From assembly GCF_000340215.1 (NCBI RefSeq), contig NW_006921534.1:620001-684000 (forward strand): a stretch of DNA of 64,000 nt, read 5' to 3'. This DNA is from Pseudocercospora fijiensis CIRAD86 (lineage: Eukaryota > Ascomycota > Dothideomycetes > Mycosphaerellales > Mycosphaerellaceae). Position numbers and translations under genes: made by a program. The notes below the pieces were generated by a model. That model saw only the letters and a program-made list of their open reading frames with translations. It did no database searches and was not told the origin of the DNA. Shown in pieces: positions 1 through 10,136 of the stretch; within the stretch, counting starts at the first letter, position 1; every line of letters starts with the position of its first letter.

Positions 1-78
1 GGGGCCGCACGCGCAACCGCAACCGCAGTCGCAGTCACCCTTCCACGCGCATGAAACGCTGTTTGCGCGCACTTTAAC

Positions 79-1437
79 ATGGCCGACTGTTCGTCCTCCT
101 CCTCGCTCTCGCCCACGCGACCACCTCCACAACCCGCTGCCCCCAAAAGTCCGCCTCTCGCCTTCGAGAAGACTCCCAACGACGCTCTCGTGCCGCCTGT
201 CGCACCTCCACCGCATGCCGCTGAACTGCCCAAGTCTCCCTCGGCAGCCATGGGTCGCCTCAGTCCGCTATCCGAAAGTCCCTTGGACTTGCAAGCGATT
301 ATCGAGAAACAAGCCGAGGCAATCAAGCATCTACACATAGCCTTCGCGGTGGAGAGGGAGTCGTGGGAGTTGGAGCGCAAGAGCTTCTACAACCGCATTG
401 CCAGTCTTGAACAGCTACTCAAGAATGGCGAGCACCATAGGTCAGCAAGACTTGTCGCAAGTCCCTCGCCGCCACTGACAATGAGCAGCCCGGCCAAATC
501 GCCTATTCTTTCGCCGTTGAACGGATCCGCCATTGTATCACCGCAGGCGAGACCAGCACACGCGACATTCTCCTTACCTACCATTGCTGAGCATGAAAAT
601 ATCTCGCCGTTGGCAGCAAGGCGGGATGGCGCCCCACAAACGATAGAGCTTCCAACGATGCGTGCGCGGCCCGTTGAGCACGAAAGGCCAAGACAAAGCG
701 CAGTCAATTTTATGAATGCGGAAGGTATCAAGGTTGAGGAAATCCCTCCCGCCAAGAGCTCGCATGGCCTTTCACCTCCTCCGCCCATGAACCGCCACAT
801 GGCAGGCCATACGCCCATCAAAGCTCCCAGGCCGCCAACTCCTCCGCCACAAAACATGTCCATGGATGGCATCGAGGATACTCCGACTCGCCACAATACG
901 CACATCAACACACTCCTTACCCAGCACAGTGACGACGACGAAGACGATATGCCATTGAAAGGACCTCTCCATCTGCCAGAATTGCCTCACCAACCGGATG
1001 CCACCAACTTCACACTTGATGCTTTGACGCACCGGTTAGAACACATCGAAAAGCATCCCGATGCGGACGATGCAAGGCCCACGGTGTATAGTCGTCCTAC
1101 TCCTGGCGTTGGTTCGCCTGCGAACGAAGTCGAGAACAAGGCTAGTGATGAGACCAGCCCGAGTACGAAGGCAAAGCTAGACGAAGCGCCCTTCGCACCT
1201 GTTGGAACCATGGCTTCCGACATCCCACCACAGTCTCATACCTCCGACATCGGTTCCAAGCTGGCCTCACCCGACGGCCATCCCTTATCGCCACAAGAAG
1301 CGCACGAAGCGAAAGTCCACCAAGATTTCGAGCAAGGCGGCATTCGTCTGAAGAAGAAAACGAGCACGAATTTTGGTGCACCTTTTGGATCCCTAGCAGG
1401 ATTTCCACTCAGTCGGAAACTGTCTCATGAACCTTGA
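79..1437 (+). CDS. Proline/serine-rich coiled-coil protein, function unknown
   Basis: A single open frame of 452 residues starts at an ATG in good context (AACATGGCC). Only 78 bases precede it in the window, so an upstream exon cannot be excluded. The N-terminal ~65 residues are rich in Ser and Pro. Residues ~70-115 form a likely coiled coil with a conserved-looking Trp-Glu-Leu-Glu-Arg/Lys stretch. The rest is low-complexity, with many Ser-Pro dipeptides (possible proline-directed kinase sites) and an acidic run (DDDEDD) near residue 283. There is no signal peptide or membrane segment. I do not recognise the family; a cytoplasmic or nuclear scaffold is a guess. Coding is supported by length, codon use and the coiled-coil pattern. 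Confidence 0.75.
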   Translation: MADCSSSSSLSPTRPPPQPAAPKSPPLAFEKTPNDALVPPVAPPPHAAELPKSPSAAMGRLSPLSESPLDLQAIIEKQAEAIKHLHIAFAVERESWELERKSFYNRIASLEQLLKNGEHHRSARLVASPSPPLTMSSPAKSPILSPLNGSAIVSPQARPAHATFSLPTIAEHENISPLAARRDGAPQTIELPTMRARPVEHERPRQSAVNFMNAEGIKVEEIPPAKSSHGLSPPPPMNRHMAGHTPIKAPRPPTPPPQNMSMDGIEDTPTRHNTHINTLLTQHSDDDEDDMPLKGPLHLPELPHQPDATNFTLDALTHRLEHIEKHPDADDARPTVYSRPTPGVGSPANEVENKASDETSPSTKAKLDEAPFAPVGTMASDIPPQSHTSDIGSKLASPDGHPLSPQEAHEAKVHQDFEQGGIRLKKKTSTNFGAPFGSLAGFPLSRKLSHEP

Positions 1438-2078
1438 GACGGACGGATGGCGTTCATTCATTCTTTTTTTTTGTCTCTTGCATTTCAATTAGGTGTTTAT
1501 AGGTGGATGGGAAAGAAAGATACCCTGAACAATGATAGGCACGAAAAAGCCTCTTTAGAGCAAGGAAAGGAAAGGAAAAAGGAGGAAAAAGGACCTGACC
1601 TACCTGTTTTAGACAGATGTCTGTACTGCACAGATGAGTTGCGTATTCGATCATTTCGATAGTAGCTGGAAGGATAAAGCAAGAAAGAATGCTCGATGCA
1701 TTACTAGCCTTCAGCACCTCATGCTCAAAACTTATGAGATCTGGTCTCATGGTCGTTTTGAAAAATCCGAGGAATGCCATTCCCTTGCTTCACATGCTGC
1801 AACCTCTTTACGCGTGCCCACATTCCCCATGCGCGTCAAGCATACATACAACTCACAAGGCCCGCCACCACCCGCCACCCCTTTGACAGTTTGCACACCT
1901 ATACGGATATACCTGCGTCGATGGGTTGGGTTGGGTTGGGTTGGGTGGAGCTGAGCTTCGAAGGGATTATATTCTTTCTTTCTTTCTTTCCTTCCTTCCT
2001 CATCCTAGCCATCGCTGCCATACATTCGCTCACACAAAAAAAAAACCCCCCATCAAAAACGACAAAAAAAACAACAAC
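1438..2078. other. Intergenic, with a GGTTG microsatellite
   Basis: No supported gene lies here. It holds the 3' region of the coiled-coil gene and the promoter side of the secreted-protein gene. A short GGTTG repeat sits at about 1924-1946. Pyrimidine-rich and A-rich tracts at ~1970-2075, just before the next ATG, look like a fungal 5' leader. Confidence 0.6.
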
Positions 2079-2515
2079 ATGCGCCTTATTACAATCTTCT
2101 TCACCTTCTCAACAGTTCTCGCAACCCCCCTCCCAGCTTCAACCATGAACGAAATCGAACAAAGCTGGGCAGCAGGATTTTCCGAAGTATCTCTCCCCCT
2201 CCCCCCCAACCCTCTTCCTATCCCCATTCTTAATATTAACGCTGTTTTCAGAAACAAATCCACCCCGGCCTCTCCCACCGCGACATGACACCGGCATGGC
2301 CCGTAACTCGGTCAGAAGAGAATTCGTATTTTGCTTCGGCTACGGATCAGAGGAGTTTGGAAGTTGCTGAGAAGCGGAGGGGACAGAAGAGACAAGGAAA
2401 GGTGAAAGGGTTTGTTTCGAAGATTTGGAGGGGGGAGAGGGGGGGATATGATGGGAATGTTCCTGTGCTGAGGCCGAGGAAGGTGAGGTATTATTTTACG
2501 AGTCCGGAGGCGTGA
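2079..2515 (+). CDS. Small secreted protein, cysteine-free, one intron
   Basis: Proposed exons are 2079-2186 and 2252-2515, giving 123 residues. The 65-nt intron has a GTATCT donor, an ATTAAC branch-like site and a TTTCAG acceptor, and it joins two frames without a stop. Residues 1-20 form a signal peptide: Met-Arg, a hydrophobic core (ITIFFTFSTVLA), then a small/Pro cleavage region. The mature part has no cysteines. It carries dibasic pairs (K77-R78, K82-R83) suited to Kex2-type cleavage, followed by a basic, aromatic tail. Secretion follows from the signal peptide; an effector or processed-peptide role is only inference. The next 38 bases run into a poly-G assembly gap. I recognise no family. 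Confidence 0.6.
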
Positions 2516-2552
2516 TGGGATGATGAGGGGTGGAGGGGGGGGGGGGGGGGGG

Positions 2553-2780
2553 NNNNNNNNNNNNNNNNNNNNNNNNNNNNNNNNNNNNNNNNNNNNNNNN
2601 NNNNNNNNNNNNNNNNNNNNNNNNNNNNNNNNNNNNNNNNNNNNNNNNNNNNNNNNNNNNNNNNNNNNNNNNNNNNNNNNNNNNNNNNNNNNNNNNNNNN
2701 NNNNNNNNNNNNNNNNNNNNNNNNNNNNNNNNNNNNNNNNNNNNNNNNNNNNNNNNNNNNNNNNNNNNNNNNNNNNNNNN
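2553..2780. other. Assembly gap (Ns) inside a poly-G tract
   Basis: There are 228 Ns, flanked by 18 Gs on the left (2535-2552) and 6 Gs on the right (2781-2786). The true sequence is probably a long G homopolymer or G-rich repeat that could not be assembled. The remaining bases up to 3095 hold no supported gene. Confidence 0.95.
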
Positions 2781-3095
2781 GGGGGGTTTCTCTCTCGATG
2801 GGATTATTATGGATGCATGCTGTTTCTGTTGGTACAGTACAAGACGGGTGGAGAACGCTAGATGTGGTATCATGAGTTTATGCCAAGTCAATGATGAAGC
2901 AAAGCAGATTCCCTCCACTTCCTCGCTTTGCGTTGCTGCTTCCCGTGCCGTCTATGATATGATCGTTTGCCATGTTTGCTCCTTAACACCTGGTTGTAAT
3001 TAGCATAAATTCCTTGGTTGGAAATTTGATGTCTTGGATATATGGTATTCTTACCTCGCTGATGGAAAAAAAACAGCACTACCACTATCCCTCAA

Positions 3096-3533
3096 TCAAT
3101 TCATCCCAAACTCCCCCTGCGACACCTTCTCCACGCGCGCAAGCATCGCTCGCAAGAGTGAAAGGCGCTGATTAAGCTCCATAACGGCGGTGAGTCGGGC
3201 CTGAATATCTTCGCCCATGCGAGTATCATCCATCTCAATTTGCTTCATCCGTGCCTCGTTGAGTTCGATCTGAGCAGTATTCCGCTGAAGCTGGAGTTGC
3301 AGGGCCTGGAATTTGTCGTAATTCTCAATGACCACGCTGCTGGCGCTTGTGCTCACACTGCTGTGTGGCGAAGACGGTGAAGGGTCCTGGCGATCGCTGA
3401 TGATGCTGTGAGGTCCGGTTGTGGTGGCGCTGTATTGGCTTGGTATGCTGGCCGTCTCACTAGGACGACGGAGCATGGAAAGTTCAAGATTCTTGCGTCT
3501 TTGCGTACGCGCTGCGAAACCGGTGGTAGCCAT
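3096..3533 (-). CDS. Small coiled-coil protein, function unknown
   Basis: The ATG at 3533 (context TTCATGGCT) gives 145 residues. The frame stays open 18 codons further up to another ATG at 3587. The start at 3533 is preferred because the sequence from MATTGFAARTQRRK onward looks like a conserved N-terminus. Residues ~1-25 are basic and ~25-70 are Ser/Pro-rich. Residues ~75-140 form a long amphipathic helix with heptad spacing, containing many Leu/Gln/Glu/Met residues. There is no signal peptide or TM segment. The shape resembles small adaptor or cytoskeletal subunits, but I do not recognise the family. Confidence 0.55.
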   Translation of the reverse strand: MATTGFAARTQRRKNLELSMLRRPSETASIPSQYSATTTGPHSIISDRQDPSPSSPHSSVSTSASSVVIENYDKFQALQLQLQRNTAQIELNEARMKQIEMDDTRMGEDIQARLTAVMELNQRLSLLRAMLARVEKVSQGEFGMN

Positions 3534-5126
3534 GAATTTGGGTGTCGTGTCGTATGATTTCTGGTGATCAGGTGATGTCGGTAACAATCTTTTGAAGGTG
3601 CATTGCTTTACGCTTCTTCTTGTGACGGGTTATGGCAATGCACGTGCGGCGGCAACTCAGGTGGAGAGCTTCATCGGCTGATGAAGGTTGTCTCGGGAGG
3701 GACGAGTTTGGTTTTGAGTCGGCAGCACTCTCTCGCCGTTGCGGGCTTGAGCAAGTGAGACCCTTAACCGTTTGTGGAATCCAAGGAAGGAGGAGCCGTT
3801 GACGAAGTTGCCTTTCCCAGATTTTCAGTAGGGAGTCGCGATCAGTGCAAGCGCAACGCTGACAGATTGGGATGGCGTGGCGGGAATGGCTCCACGTAAG
3901 GACACAGAAGTGAGACTGCGAGAGTGAAGCAGGTTTATGCTGATGGCGCTGTTGCAGGTGATCAACTACATACCATATCGCTGTTGCTCTGCAAATGACG
4001 ATACAGAGGCTCATTTCAATCTTGAAGTTGCAGCGCGTGCGCCAAGCCAAATGAGATAACCCGCGGTGGTAGCAAGGGACGTTGAATGAGCCTGTGCTGA
4101 TAGCAGTACTACCATGTCGTCGCCCAGGGCGGACATTAAGCACCACGGCCACTGGGCCATACCACGCCGCCAGGACCTCCTGCCTGATTGCGATTGATCA
4201 TTTGTATCTGCGCGTCCACCGCACATCGTCATCTTGCAACTGGCGGAGCCGTGGGGGAATCATGGCCGGGGCAAGGCTGGAGGTAAGGGGTCACTATCTG
4301 TTTGAAGATCCAGGTTCTTTGCTGCTCGTGCTGCAGGGGATAGTGCCATTTCGAAACTTTAAACCCACGCCCGCCTCCATCGGCACCCGGCACGCAACCA
4401 GGCGAGATTGACACGTCGTAGCCGGGAACATACCGATTTTCTCCGTTGCCACAGTTTGCAATCGAGCAAATAATCGACGAACAAACAGATCACTTTACCA
4501 ACTACCTCGGTCGTCCATCGCTGAAGCGAGTAAGCCGGCGCTGGTGTCTGAAACACAAGCGTATTGGGAAATGCCCGACCCATGGAAGTGCAAAGCCGTT
4601 TCACTTTTCCCACGTGAAGATCTATTTTAACTAGCTTTCTCCCTAGGCACGATTAAACGTGCAGCTAAAAATACACTCACGACGACGTATGCTTCTGCAG
4701 CACGGTTGCGAGGCGAGTCATTGATGTCGACATTGACGAGTTCCTACTATTATTGCGGCTTCGTCAAGGACATGCGAGAAAGACGACTCGTTCGCTCAAT
4801 TTGCTTAATGCTTCATACTGCGTATCTGCGCAATTCCACGCTTTGACGTTGTGGTATCTCTTCGTTATGCCATAGCGTCGCCGATTTCCTACACTCCATC
4901 TACTGCCCTGAGGCGCCGCTGCTATGCAAATTTCAATCAAGTCGACCGGAGTAGCCGATAATGCGTGCTTCCAGGCCGAGGTCAATCTAACCTAACTCAT
5001 TCCAACAGCCATGATCGCGCCGCCGAAAAGACGCTTCACTTCCAGCCATTCGATTTCTCGCGGATAGTCGACACCTGCGTGCAACTTTATCCACTCGGCG
5101 AGCTGGAGCTTCTGAGCCGTGCGTAG
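3534..5126. other. Long intergenic stretch without a supported gene
   Basis: Several short open frames occur on both strands, but none shows a domain, signal peptide or sensible splice chain. It is ordinary-composition sequence without RIP bias. It includes the 5' region of the coiled-coil gene and the 3' side of ATG3. Confidence 0.5.
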
Positions 5127-6263
5127 TCAAACACCCATCGTGAAATCATGCTCGATTCCCGGCGTGACAGAAGCCATGAACTTGAGGAAGACAACCAGAT
5201 ACTGATCGACCCGAATAGCTGGAGCCTCGTCGTCCTGAGCACCGTCCGAGGACAGCACCTCCCACTCGCCCTCACCATCCTTGTCCTTGCCCTTGGGTGG
5301 TGCTGCCTTGTCCTTGACGTCGAGCTTGGCTGTCTGGTCGACCAGGCCCTCCATGCCAGCAGGCGACGCCTTCTCGCCATGCTTCATCTTCTCAATGCGA
5401 AGCTTCAGTGCAGCATCAGCGCGATCGAGCAGCACCTTCATGACACTGGCATGCTTGCAAGGGTGCACTGAAGCAGTCTTGATCGGTGGGTTGGTGAAGT
5501 TGAAGTCCTCGAGTGTGACCGTCTTGTCTTTGTAGTCACCGACAATGTCTTCCATCATGGCCATCGGCAGAAGTGGCTTGTTGCTGGAATCGTAGCCTGA
5601 TAGGTACAGGCGCGGAGTGCGATAGTATGGCGTGTAGGTGATGTAAAGGGTGTAGTTGCGCAAGCTTTATCCAACTGTTAGCAGCACATCTCTGCGCAAG
5701 CCAAAGTATATTACGTACCCATCACTACCATCTCTCTTACCAGCACTGGGGTCGCGGATGATTGCCTCTTCGTCATCTTCCTCGTCATCCATGTCTGGAA
5801 TCTCCTCCTCTTCAGCTTCCTCGCCCAGCTTGCCGTCATCGTCGACAGTCTTAACATCCTTCATGAGTTCGGCATCCTTCTTGTTCTCGGCAGTGCTGTT
5901 ACCACCCGCCTTGAGCCATCCGTCATCCTCTCCACCATCCGAGCCCGACTCCCTCAGCATGTCGAGCACAAGCTGGTCCTCGCCGCTGGCCGAGCCGGCG
6001 AAGTCGTCGGCCTTGATGCGCTTGCGACATGGCACGCCACGAGTGATCAGGTACTGCTTGTCGGCTGGAAAGTAGGAGACGCGCTGGCTTTCCGAAGCAG
6101 CGCCAGCCCAGCTCCAGCTCGGGAACTTGTGGACAAGAAAGTCGCCGGCGGCTTGAAACTCCTCTGGAGTAATCTGGCCGGTGGTGCGAAAATCGCTGTT
6201 GTGGCTGATCGGGGCAAAGCGGTCACGGAGAGGATCGATGAAGGAATGGATCAGATTCTGCAT
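5127..6263 (-). CDS. ATG3: Autophagy E2-like conjugating enzyme Atg3
   Basis: Exons are 6263-5719 and 5664-5127, split by a 54-nt intron (donor GTACGT, branch GCTAAC, acceptor AAAG). The join restores the motif [12 protein letters not shown], and the protein has 360 residues. Atg3 takes Atg8 from Atg7 through a cysteine thioester and transfers it to phosphatidylethanolamine on the phagophore. Family hallmarks are visible: the N-terminal amphipathic region with [14 protein letters not shown], then VHKFPSWSW near residues 45-55, an acidic flexible insert at ~100-170, and the catalytic HPC motif with Cys251. The C-terminus ([10 protein letters not shown]) has the usual Atg3 form. Start and length fit the family. 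Confidence 0.96.
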
Positions 6264-6944
6264 GGTGTCGTCGCTTTCTCTTTCACTATTTGGTAGAAGA
6301 ATTAGCCAGCTGCGTCAACGAGGCCCAGTCCGGTCCGGTGCAGGTCCAGATCCAGAACGCGCGGGAGTCGTACTGCAGGCGATGGCGATGGCGGTTGCAG
6401 TGGCTCGGCAGTCGAGGTGGCTTTGGCGTTGTTGTTGTTGTTGTTGTTGTTGTAGAAGCGAAGTTGGCGACGTCAGTCAAGAGAGATAGATGTCTCAAGG
6501 CCGAAGCTCACCTGCATCACTCACGCGGGGCATCAGGCAGCGAGCGTTTCGGTCCGTCACAGGACAGGGCCCTCCGAAGTCGCTTACCTCAGCAGCTTTT
6601 CACAACGTCGGCGCAGCAGCACATGTCAATGTTCCATCGACTTTGGGCCTACTTCCCCGACATTCAGGTCAAGATCCACAAGAATGGTGCCGGACTCAGC
6701 AAGTCCGGTGATGAAAGCCAGTTCTATGTTTGTCATGACAAGACTGCTCAGGTTGTGAGATGCGAGAATTGTGGCAATTTGATGTCTCAGTGGAGTTTTG
6801 ACGCGGAGAAGAAGACTAGTGGTGAGAGGATGAGGATAGACACTAGATGTGTGGATGATGGAGGGTAAGACGGAATGCTTACAAAAAGTCTCGAGGCTGA
6901 AGTCTCCCATATAGCAAATTACTGCTACGCCCAGTGACTCTCAC
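6264..6944. other. Intergenic between the AIF-like gene and ATG3
   Basis: This is the ATG3 upstream region. It contains a (TTG)n microsatellite at about 6428-6453. Short open frames that span the microsatellite have no domain support. Confidence 0.55.
6428..6453. repeat. (TTG)n microsatellite
   Basis: There are about eight perfect TTG/GTT triplets in a row, upstream of the ATG3 start codon. Confidence 0.9.
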
Positions 6945-8241
6945 TCAAAGCTCAGCTCTAACCTCCACCTCTTGCACCTTCTGAACCGGCACATTCAAAC
7001 GCTCCCACATCCCCTCAACACCCATATCTTCTCTCCCATCAAATTTCTCAATAACCGTAGGCTCAGTCTGCCCTTCAACGTCATTCGGATTCCGGAAAAT
7101 AACATTCCGTTTCAATCCCAAACTCAAATGAATGGCTCGTGGTGAGTATTCATACTCCGCTTCGGCTTTCTGCTGTTGTATAAGCGAAAGAATGTTTTTC
7201 GCCACAACCTTCGCTTGAGCAGCACCGGGTCTGGCAGCTTTGTGCAATCCTGTGTCGGCGATGTCGCCTACGGCGAAGATGTTGGGGTAAGTGTCGTCGT
7301 GGAGTTGCAAGGTCTTCTTTACACCGAGGAAGCCGTTTGTGGTATTCACCAAGCCATTAGGATGTGAAGTTGGCAAGCTGTCCACGAGTTGATTGTTTGG
7401 TTTCTGTCCAGTTGCTGAAATGACGAAATCGCTTTCGATCCGCTCACCATTGAGGAGTTCGACTTCGAAAGGCTGGCCATCGTTCGGGAAACCTCCTGTA
7501 GGTACCTTCGCTCGCGTATTCGTGATCAGTCGGATGCCTTTTTCTTCGAACGCTTCGCGAAGGATCTCGTGCAGTTTGGGATGAAACACTTGCATCAAGC
7601 GATCTCTGGAGTGGACGACTGTGACGTCTTTCTCGGGATACAGTTCCTTCAGATCCAGAGCCATCTGAACACCAACGGCTCCGCCTCCGACAATTGTCAC
7701 GTTCTGAGACTGTCGTAGTTGGTCCTGATATGACTGTAGGTACTGCACTGACGAGAAGTCGTCATCGTAGGGCATCATTGATGGTGCCGCGAGACGTGTA
7801 CCGGTTGCGAGAACCAGATAGTCGAAAGGCACTTTGTTTGAGCCTTCCCATTTCTTGTCGATTTCCACATGATTTGGATGCACTTGAATCGCTCGGGCTG
7901 CGATGACTTTGTGTCGAGATGAGCTGTGGAAGACGCCAGTGTATGGTACAAAAGCCTTCTGTTCGTGGCCAGGCAGAATTGCGAATCGCGGCTAAAGCAT
8001 GAATGTCAGTATGAGGTGTTGGGCTTGTGGCTGAGATGTACTAACAAAGGTGAAAATATGATTAAAGTGCGTATGTGGCTCGATGAGAAGGACACGATGT
8101 GTTCGTGGAACAATGCTCATCAGTTCTCTTGCTGTGTTCTGCAAGTACTATTAGCCAAGAAACCAAATTGACATGGATGAGACTCACAAGTCCGACGTAT
8201 GAGCCGCCAACGACGACCACATTCCTAAGTGAGGATGTCAT
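6945..8241 (-). CDS. AIF/FSP1-like FAD-dependent pyridine nucleotide oxidoreductase
   Basis: Exons are 8241-8188, 8138-8046 and 7991-6945 (introns 49 and 54 nt: GTGAGT/TTGCAG and GTTAGT/CTTTAG), giving 397 residues. The N-terminal Rossmann motif VVVVGGSYVG binds FAD. After the second splice the chain runs PRFAILPGHEQKAFVPY, typical of AIF-like (AMID/FSP1) proteins. A second nucleotide-binding motif, VTIVGGGAVGVQMA, is the NAD(P)H site. The motifs SATGQKPN and FAVGDIADTG are the class signature near the C-terminal half. The expected activity is NAD(P)H-dependent quinone or acceptor reduction with FAD. There is no clear mitochondrial presequence, so the protein is probably cytosolic or membrane-attached. 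The biological role in this fungus is unknown. Confidence 0.9.
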
Positions 8242-8276
8242 TTTGGTCAGTAGCAATAGTAACGTCAGGAAGATCG

Positions 8277-8648
8277 TCAAAAAGAACATGAGAGTTGGAT
8301 CTGATAAAGTACGGATCTGATACGGTTGTTGTACATTCTCAGGCCGATGGCGGCGATGGCCCACTCATTTCCGATGATTCCTTCTGAAGCACCGCCCAAG
8401 CCGAATACATGGATGTTGTCCGGGATAATGTGGCATATTCTGAGTCTTTCTGACAAGTTGGATGAATTCTTAAGAACGGAAGCCAGGAGCGGAATCGTTC
8501 CATCTGGTTTCGTAAGGGTGATTGCGCGACGGCATTCGGCCTCGGAGATAATATCGCCGAGTGTCCGGTATGTGGCTCGGTAGCACGTTTTTGGGCGTGT
8601 AAACCGCTAGCAAGAGAGCATGGCGATCGGGGCGCAGGCAAAGCTCAT
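8277..8648 (-). pseudogene. Open frame with one internal TAG, possible gene remnant
   Basis: From an ATG at 8648 the frame runs 124 codons to a TGA at 8277-8279. It is interrupted only by a TAG at 8609-8607 (codon 14). The part after the TAG reads like folded protein, e.g. TLGDIISEAECRRAITLTKP and FGLGGASEGIIGNEW, and is not low complexity. It lies between the secreted-protein stop (8676) and the AIF-like start (8241), so it could equally be 3' leader/promoter DNA. I recognise no family. Pseudogene, an undetected splice (the TAG follows a pyrimidine-rich CTCTCTTG stretch) or chance are all possible. Confidence 0.25.
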
Positions 8649-8675
8649 CGTGTCTTGTCGAGAAGTATGATCCTC

Positions 8676-9077
8676 CTACAAAGCCATGTCACATTTCCAG
8701 CTTCCCCATACGACTTTGCCGAACTCGCGCCCAACATCGTCAACGCCAGAACCAGTAATCTTTGGACTTGCTTCTCCTGCACAGCCAGAATCGCTGGAGA
8801 GCTAATTAGTAGATGTGCTTGTACTTTAGACAGCCTGTACTCACGTATACATGCCGCAGCTGTATCCATTACTAGCCTTGGCAGACTGTATCAGTTGGTA
8901 TGGCATGTTGTTGCAATTGCCTGTTCGGAAAGTGTTGCACCATGAGTCCATGCCAGCAAAGTTCGGCTCTGGGTATGTGCAGAAAGTGACAGCATTGGTC
9001 CGATTGCTCGAGATTGGTGCGCCTGCGCTCAGACCGAACAGAACAGCGAGATAAAGTAGCTGCCTTTCAAACTTCAT
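8676..9077 (-). CDS. Small secreted protein with six cysteines
   Basis: Exons are 9077-8845 and 8793-8676. The 51-nt intron has donor GTGAGT and acceptor CTCCAG with an upstream CTACTAAT branch site. The protein has 116 residues. Residues 1-20 are a signal peptide with a hydrophobic core (LLYLAVLFGLSAG). The mature protein has six cysteines at 33, 47, 55, 74, 82 and 112, an even number suited to three disulfides. The pattern Thr-Phe-Cys-x-Tyr...Asn-Phe-Ala-Gly near the start of the mature part and the Trp-rich end (VVWGSWKC) resemble beta/gamma-crystallin-like secreted proteins, a tentative comparison. It is a plausible apoplastic or effector-type protein, but function is not shown by sequence. 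Confidence 0.75.
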
Positions 9078-9400
9078 GGCGTCGATGGTCGTTGGTCTTC
9101 CATTTTCCGATATTGAAAAGACAAGCTTTATTTCAAGGCAACTCTGCTGTGAATGAAGCCATGCTGCTATTCAATAACATCTCTTTCCATCGAAAATCGC
9201 ATTTGCAGTAGTCACTACTGCAAGGGTATCTGGAACCAGTACAACCCACCCAACGCCAACGCTAATCCAATATCTGTGTTTGTGTCCGTGAAGAATCCTG
9301 CTTGCTGTACGCTTGTGATGACGCGCGACTCTCATAGAATCGAGAAGATGATTGCGCCGTAGAGACATCTTACATGATGGTTCCCCATCAATGCCCCGTC
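9078..9400. other. Intergenic
   Basis: This is the upstream side of the six-cysteine secreted protein and the 3' side of TAF13. No supported gene or repeat is seen. Confidence 0.5.
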
Positions 9401-9886
9401 TTATGTTGCCTGTCGCTTCGAAGCAGTCGTACTTTGGGCGTCGTCCTCCGCCTTGCGCTTCTTCTTCCTGCCTCGACCCTTCTTGCCAGCCTTCAAGTCG
9501 CTCTCGTCTGCTCCACCTACTTCGGCGATATCGGCAAGCTCAGCTGCGCCTTCTTTTCCGTACGTTTCAAAGTCCACAAGTCGGCGCTGGCTCTTGATGT
9601 ACTTCTCGCGGAATAACTGCTCGTTGACTCTGCCAAGTAGCGCGGGATTCTTTCTCAAGACCCAGCGGAAATCGTCAATCTTGATCTTTTGGCGACGCGA
9701 GTAGCTAGCACATAGAGCTGCGGCGTGGCATGTCTCGATGATGAAGTCGGTGAGGATCTCGTCGAGCACGGCCATAGTCGATGATAGCGGCTGTGATGAG
9801 TCGCCGAATGCGTAGAGAAGTTCGCCCAAGTCCTGGGTGTTGAAGAACTGGCCTTTGGTGCGCATACGCGCTCGAGGCTCGGCCAT
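9401..9886 (-). CDS. TAF13: TFIID subunit 13 (TAF13)
   Basis: The start at 9886 gives MAEPRARMRTKGQFF, the usual TAF13 N-terminus. The frame is open further upstream but that part has no family resemblance. The protein has 161 residues and no intron. The histone fold spans ~10-95: NTQDLGELLYAFGD is helix 1, VLDEILTDFIIETCHAA helix 2, and RRQKIKIDDFRWVLRKNP the helix-3 region. TAF13 pairs with TAF11 in TFIID for RNA polymerase II initiation in the nucleus. The C-terminal tail has a strong basic nuclear-localisation-type run (KKGRGRKKKRK). It is divergently transcribed from KSH1, with 250 bp between start codons, so a shared promoter is likely. Confidence 0.95.
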   Translation of the reverse strand: MAEPRARMRTKGQFFNTQDLGELLYAFGDSSQPLSSTMAVLDEILTDFIIETCHAAALCASYSRRQKIKIDDFRWVLRKNPALLGRVNEQLFREKYIKSQRRLVDFETYGKEGAAELADIAEVGGADESDLKAGKKGRGRKKKRKAEDDAQSTTASKRQAT

Positions 9887-10136
9887 TTTCGTTACTTGTG
9901 ATGTCGATATGCGGAAAGGATGTTTCGATGTTCTTGTGCAGTTGCGAAGTAAACGGCAAGTGAAGCGTGGAAGCTGCACGTGACGTTCGATTGAGCCTTG
10001 GCACTTGCAACCTGGCAACGGCATCTCACCACCATCTGGCCATAAATTAATCATCACTTTCCAAACTCACAGGACTCACGACAAACAAGAACAGCCGCCT
10101 GAAGACTTCACTACTCGGGCGACTGTGATTTCAACC

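Noticed and set aside
387..911. 174-codon minus-strand frame
   Set aside because: Antisense to the coiled-coil gene, Gly/Cys/Ser composition typical of a mirror frame.
3568..4152. 194-codon minus-strand frame
   Set aside because: No motif, random-looking composition, and it overlaps the likely leader of the small coiled-coil gene.
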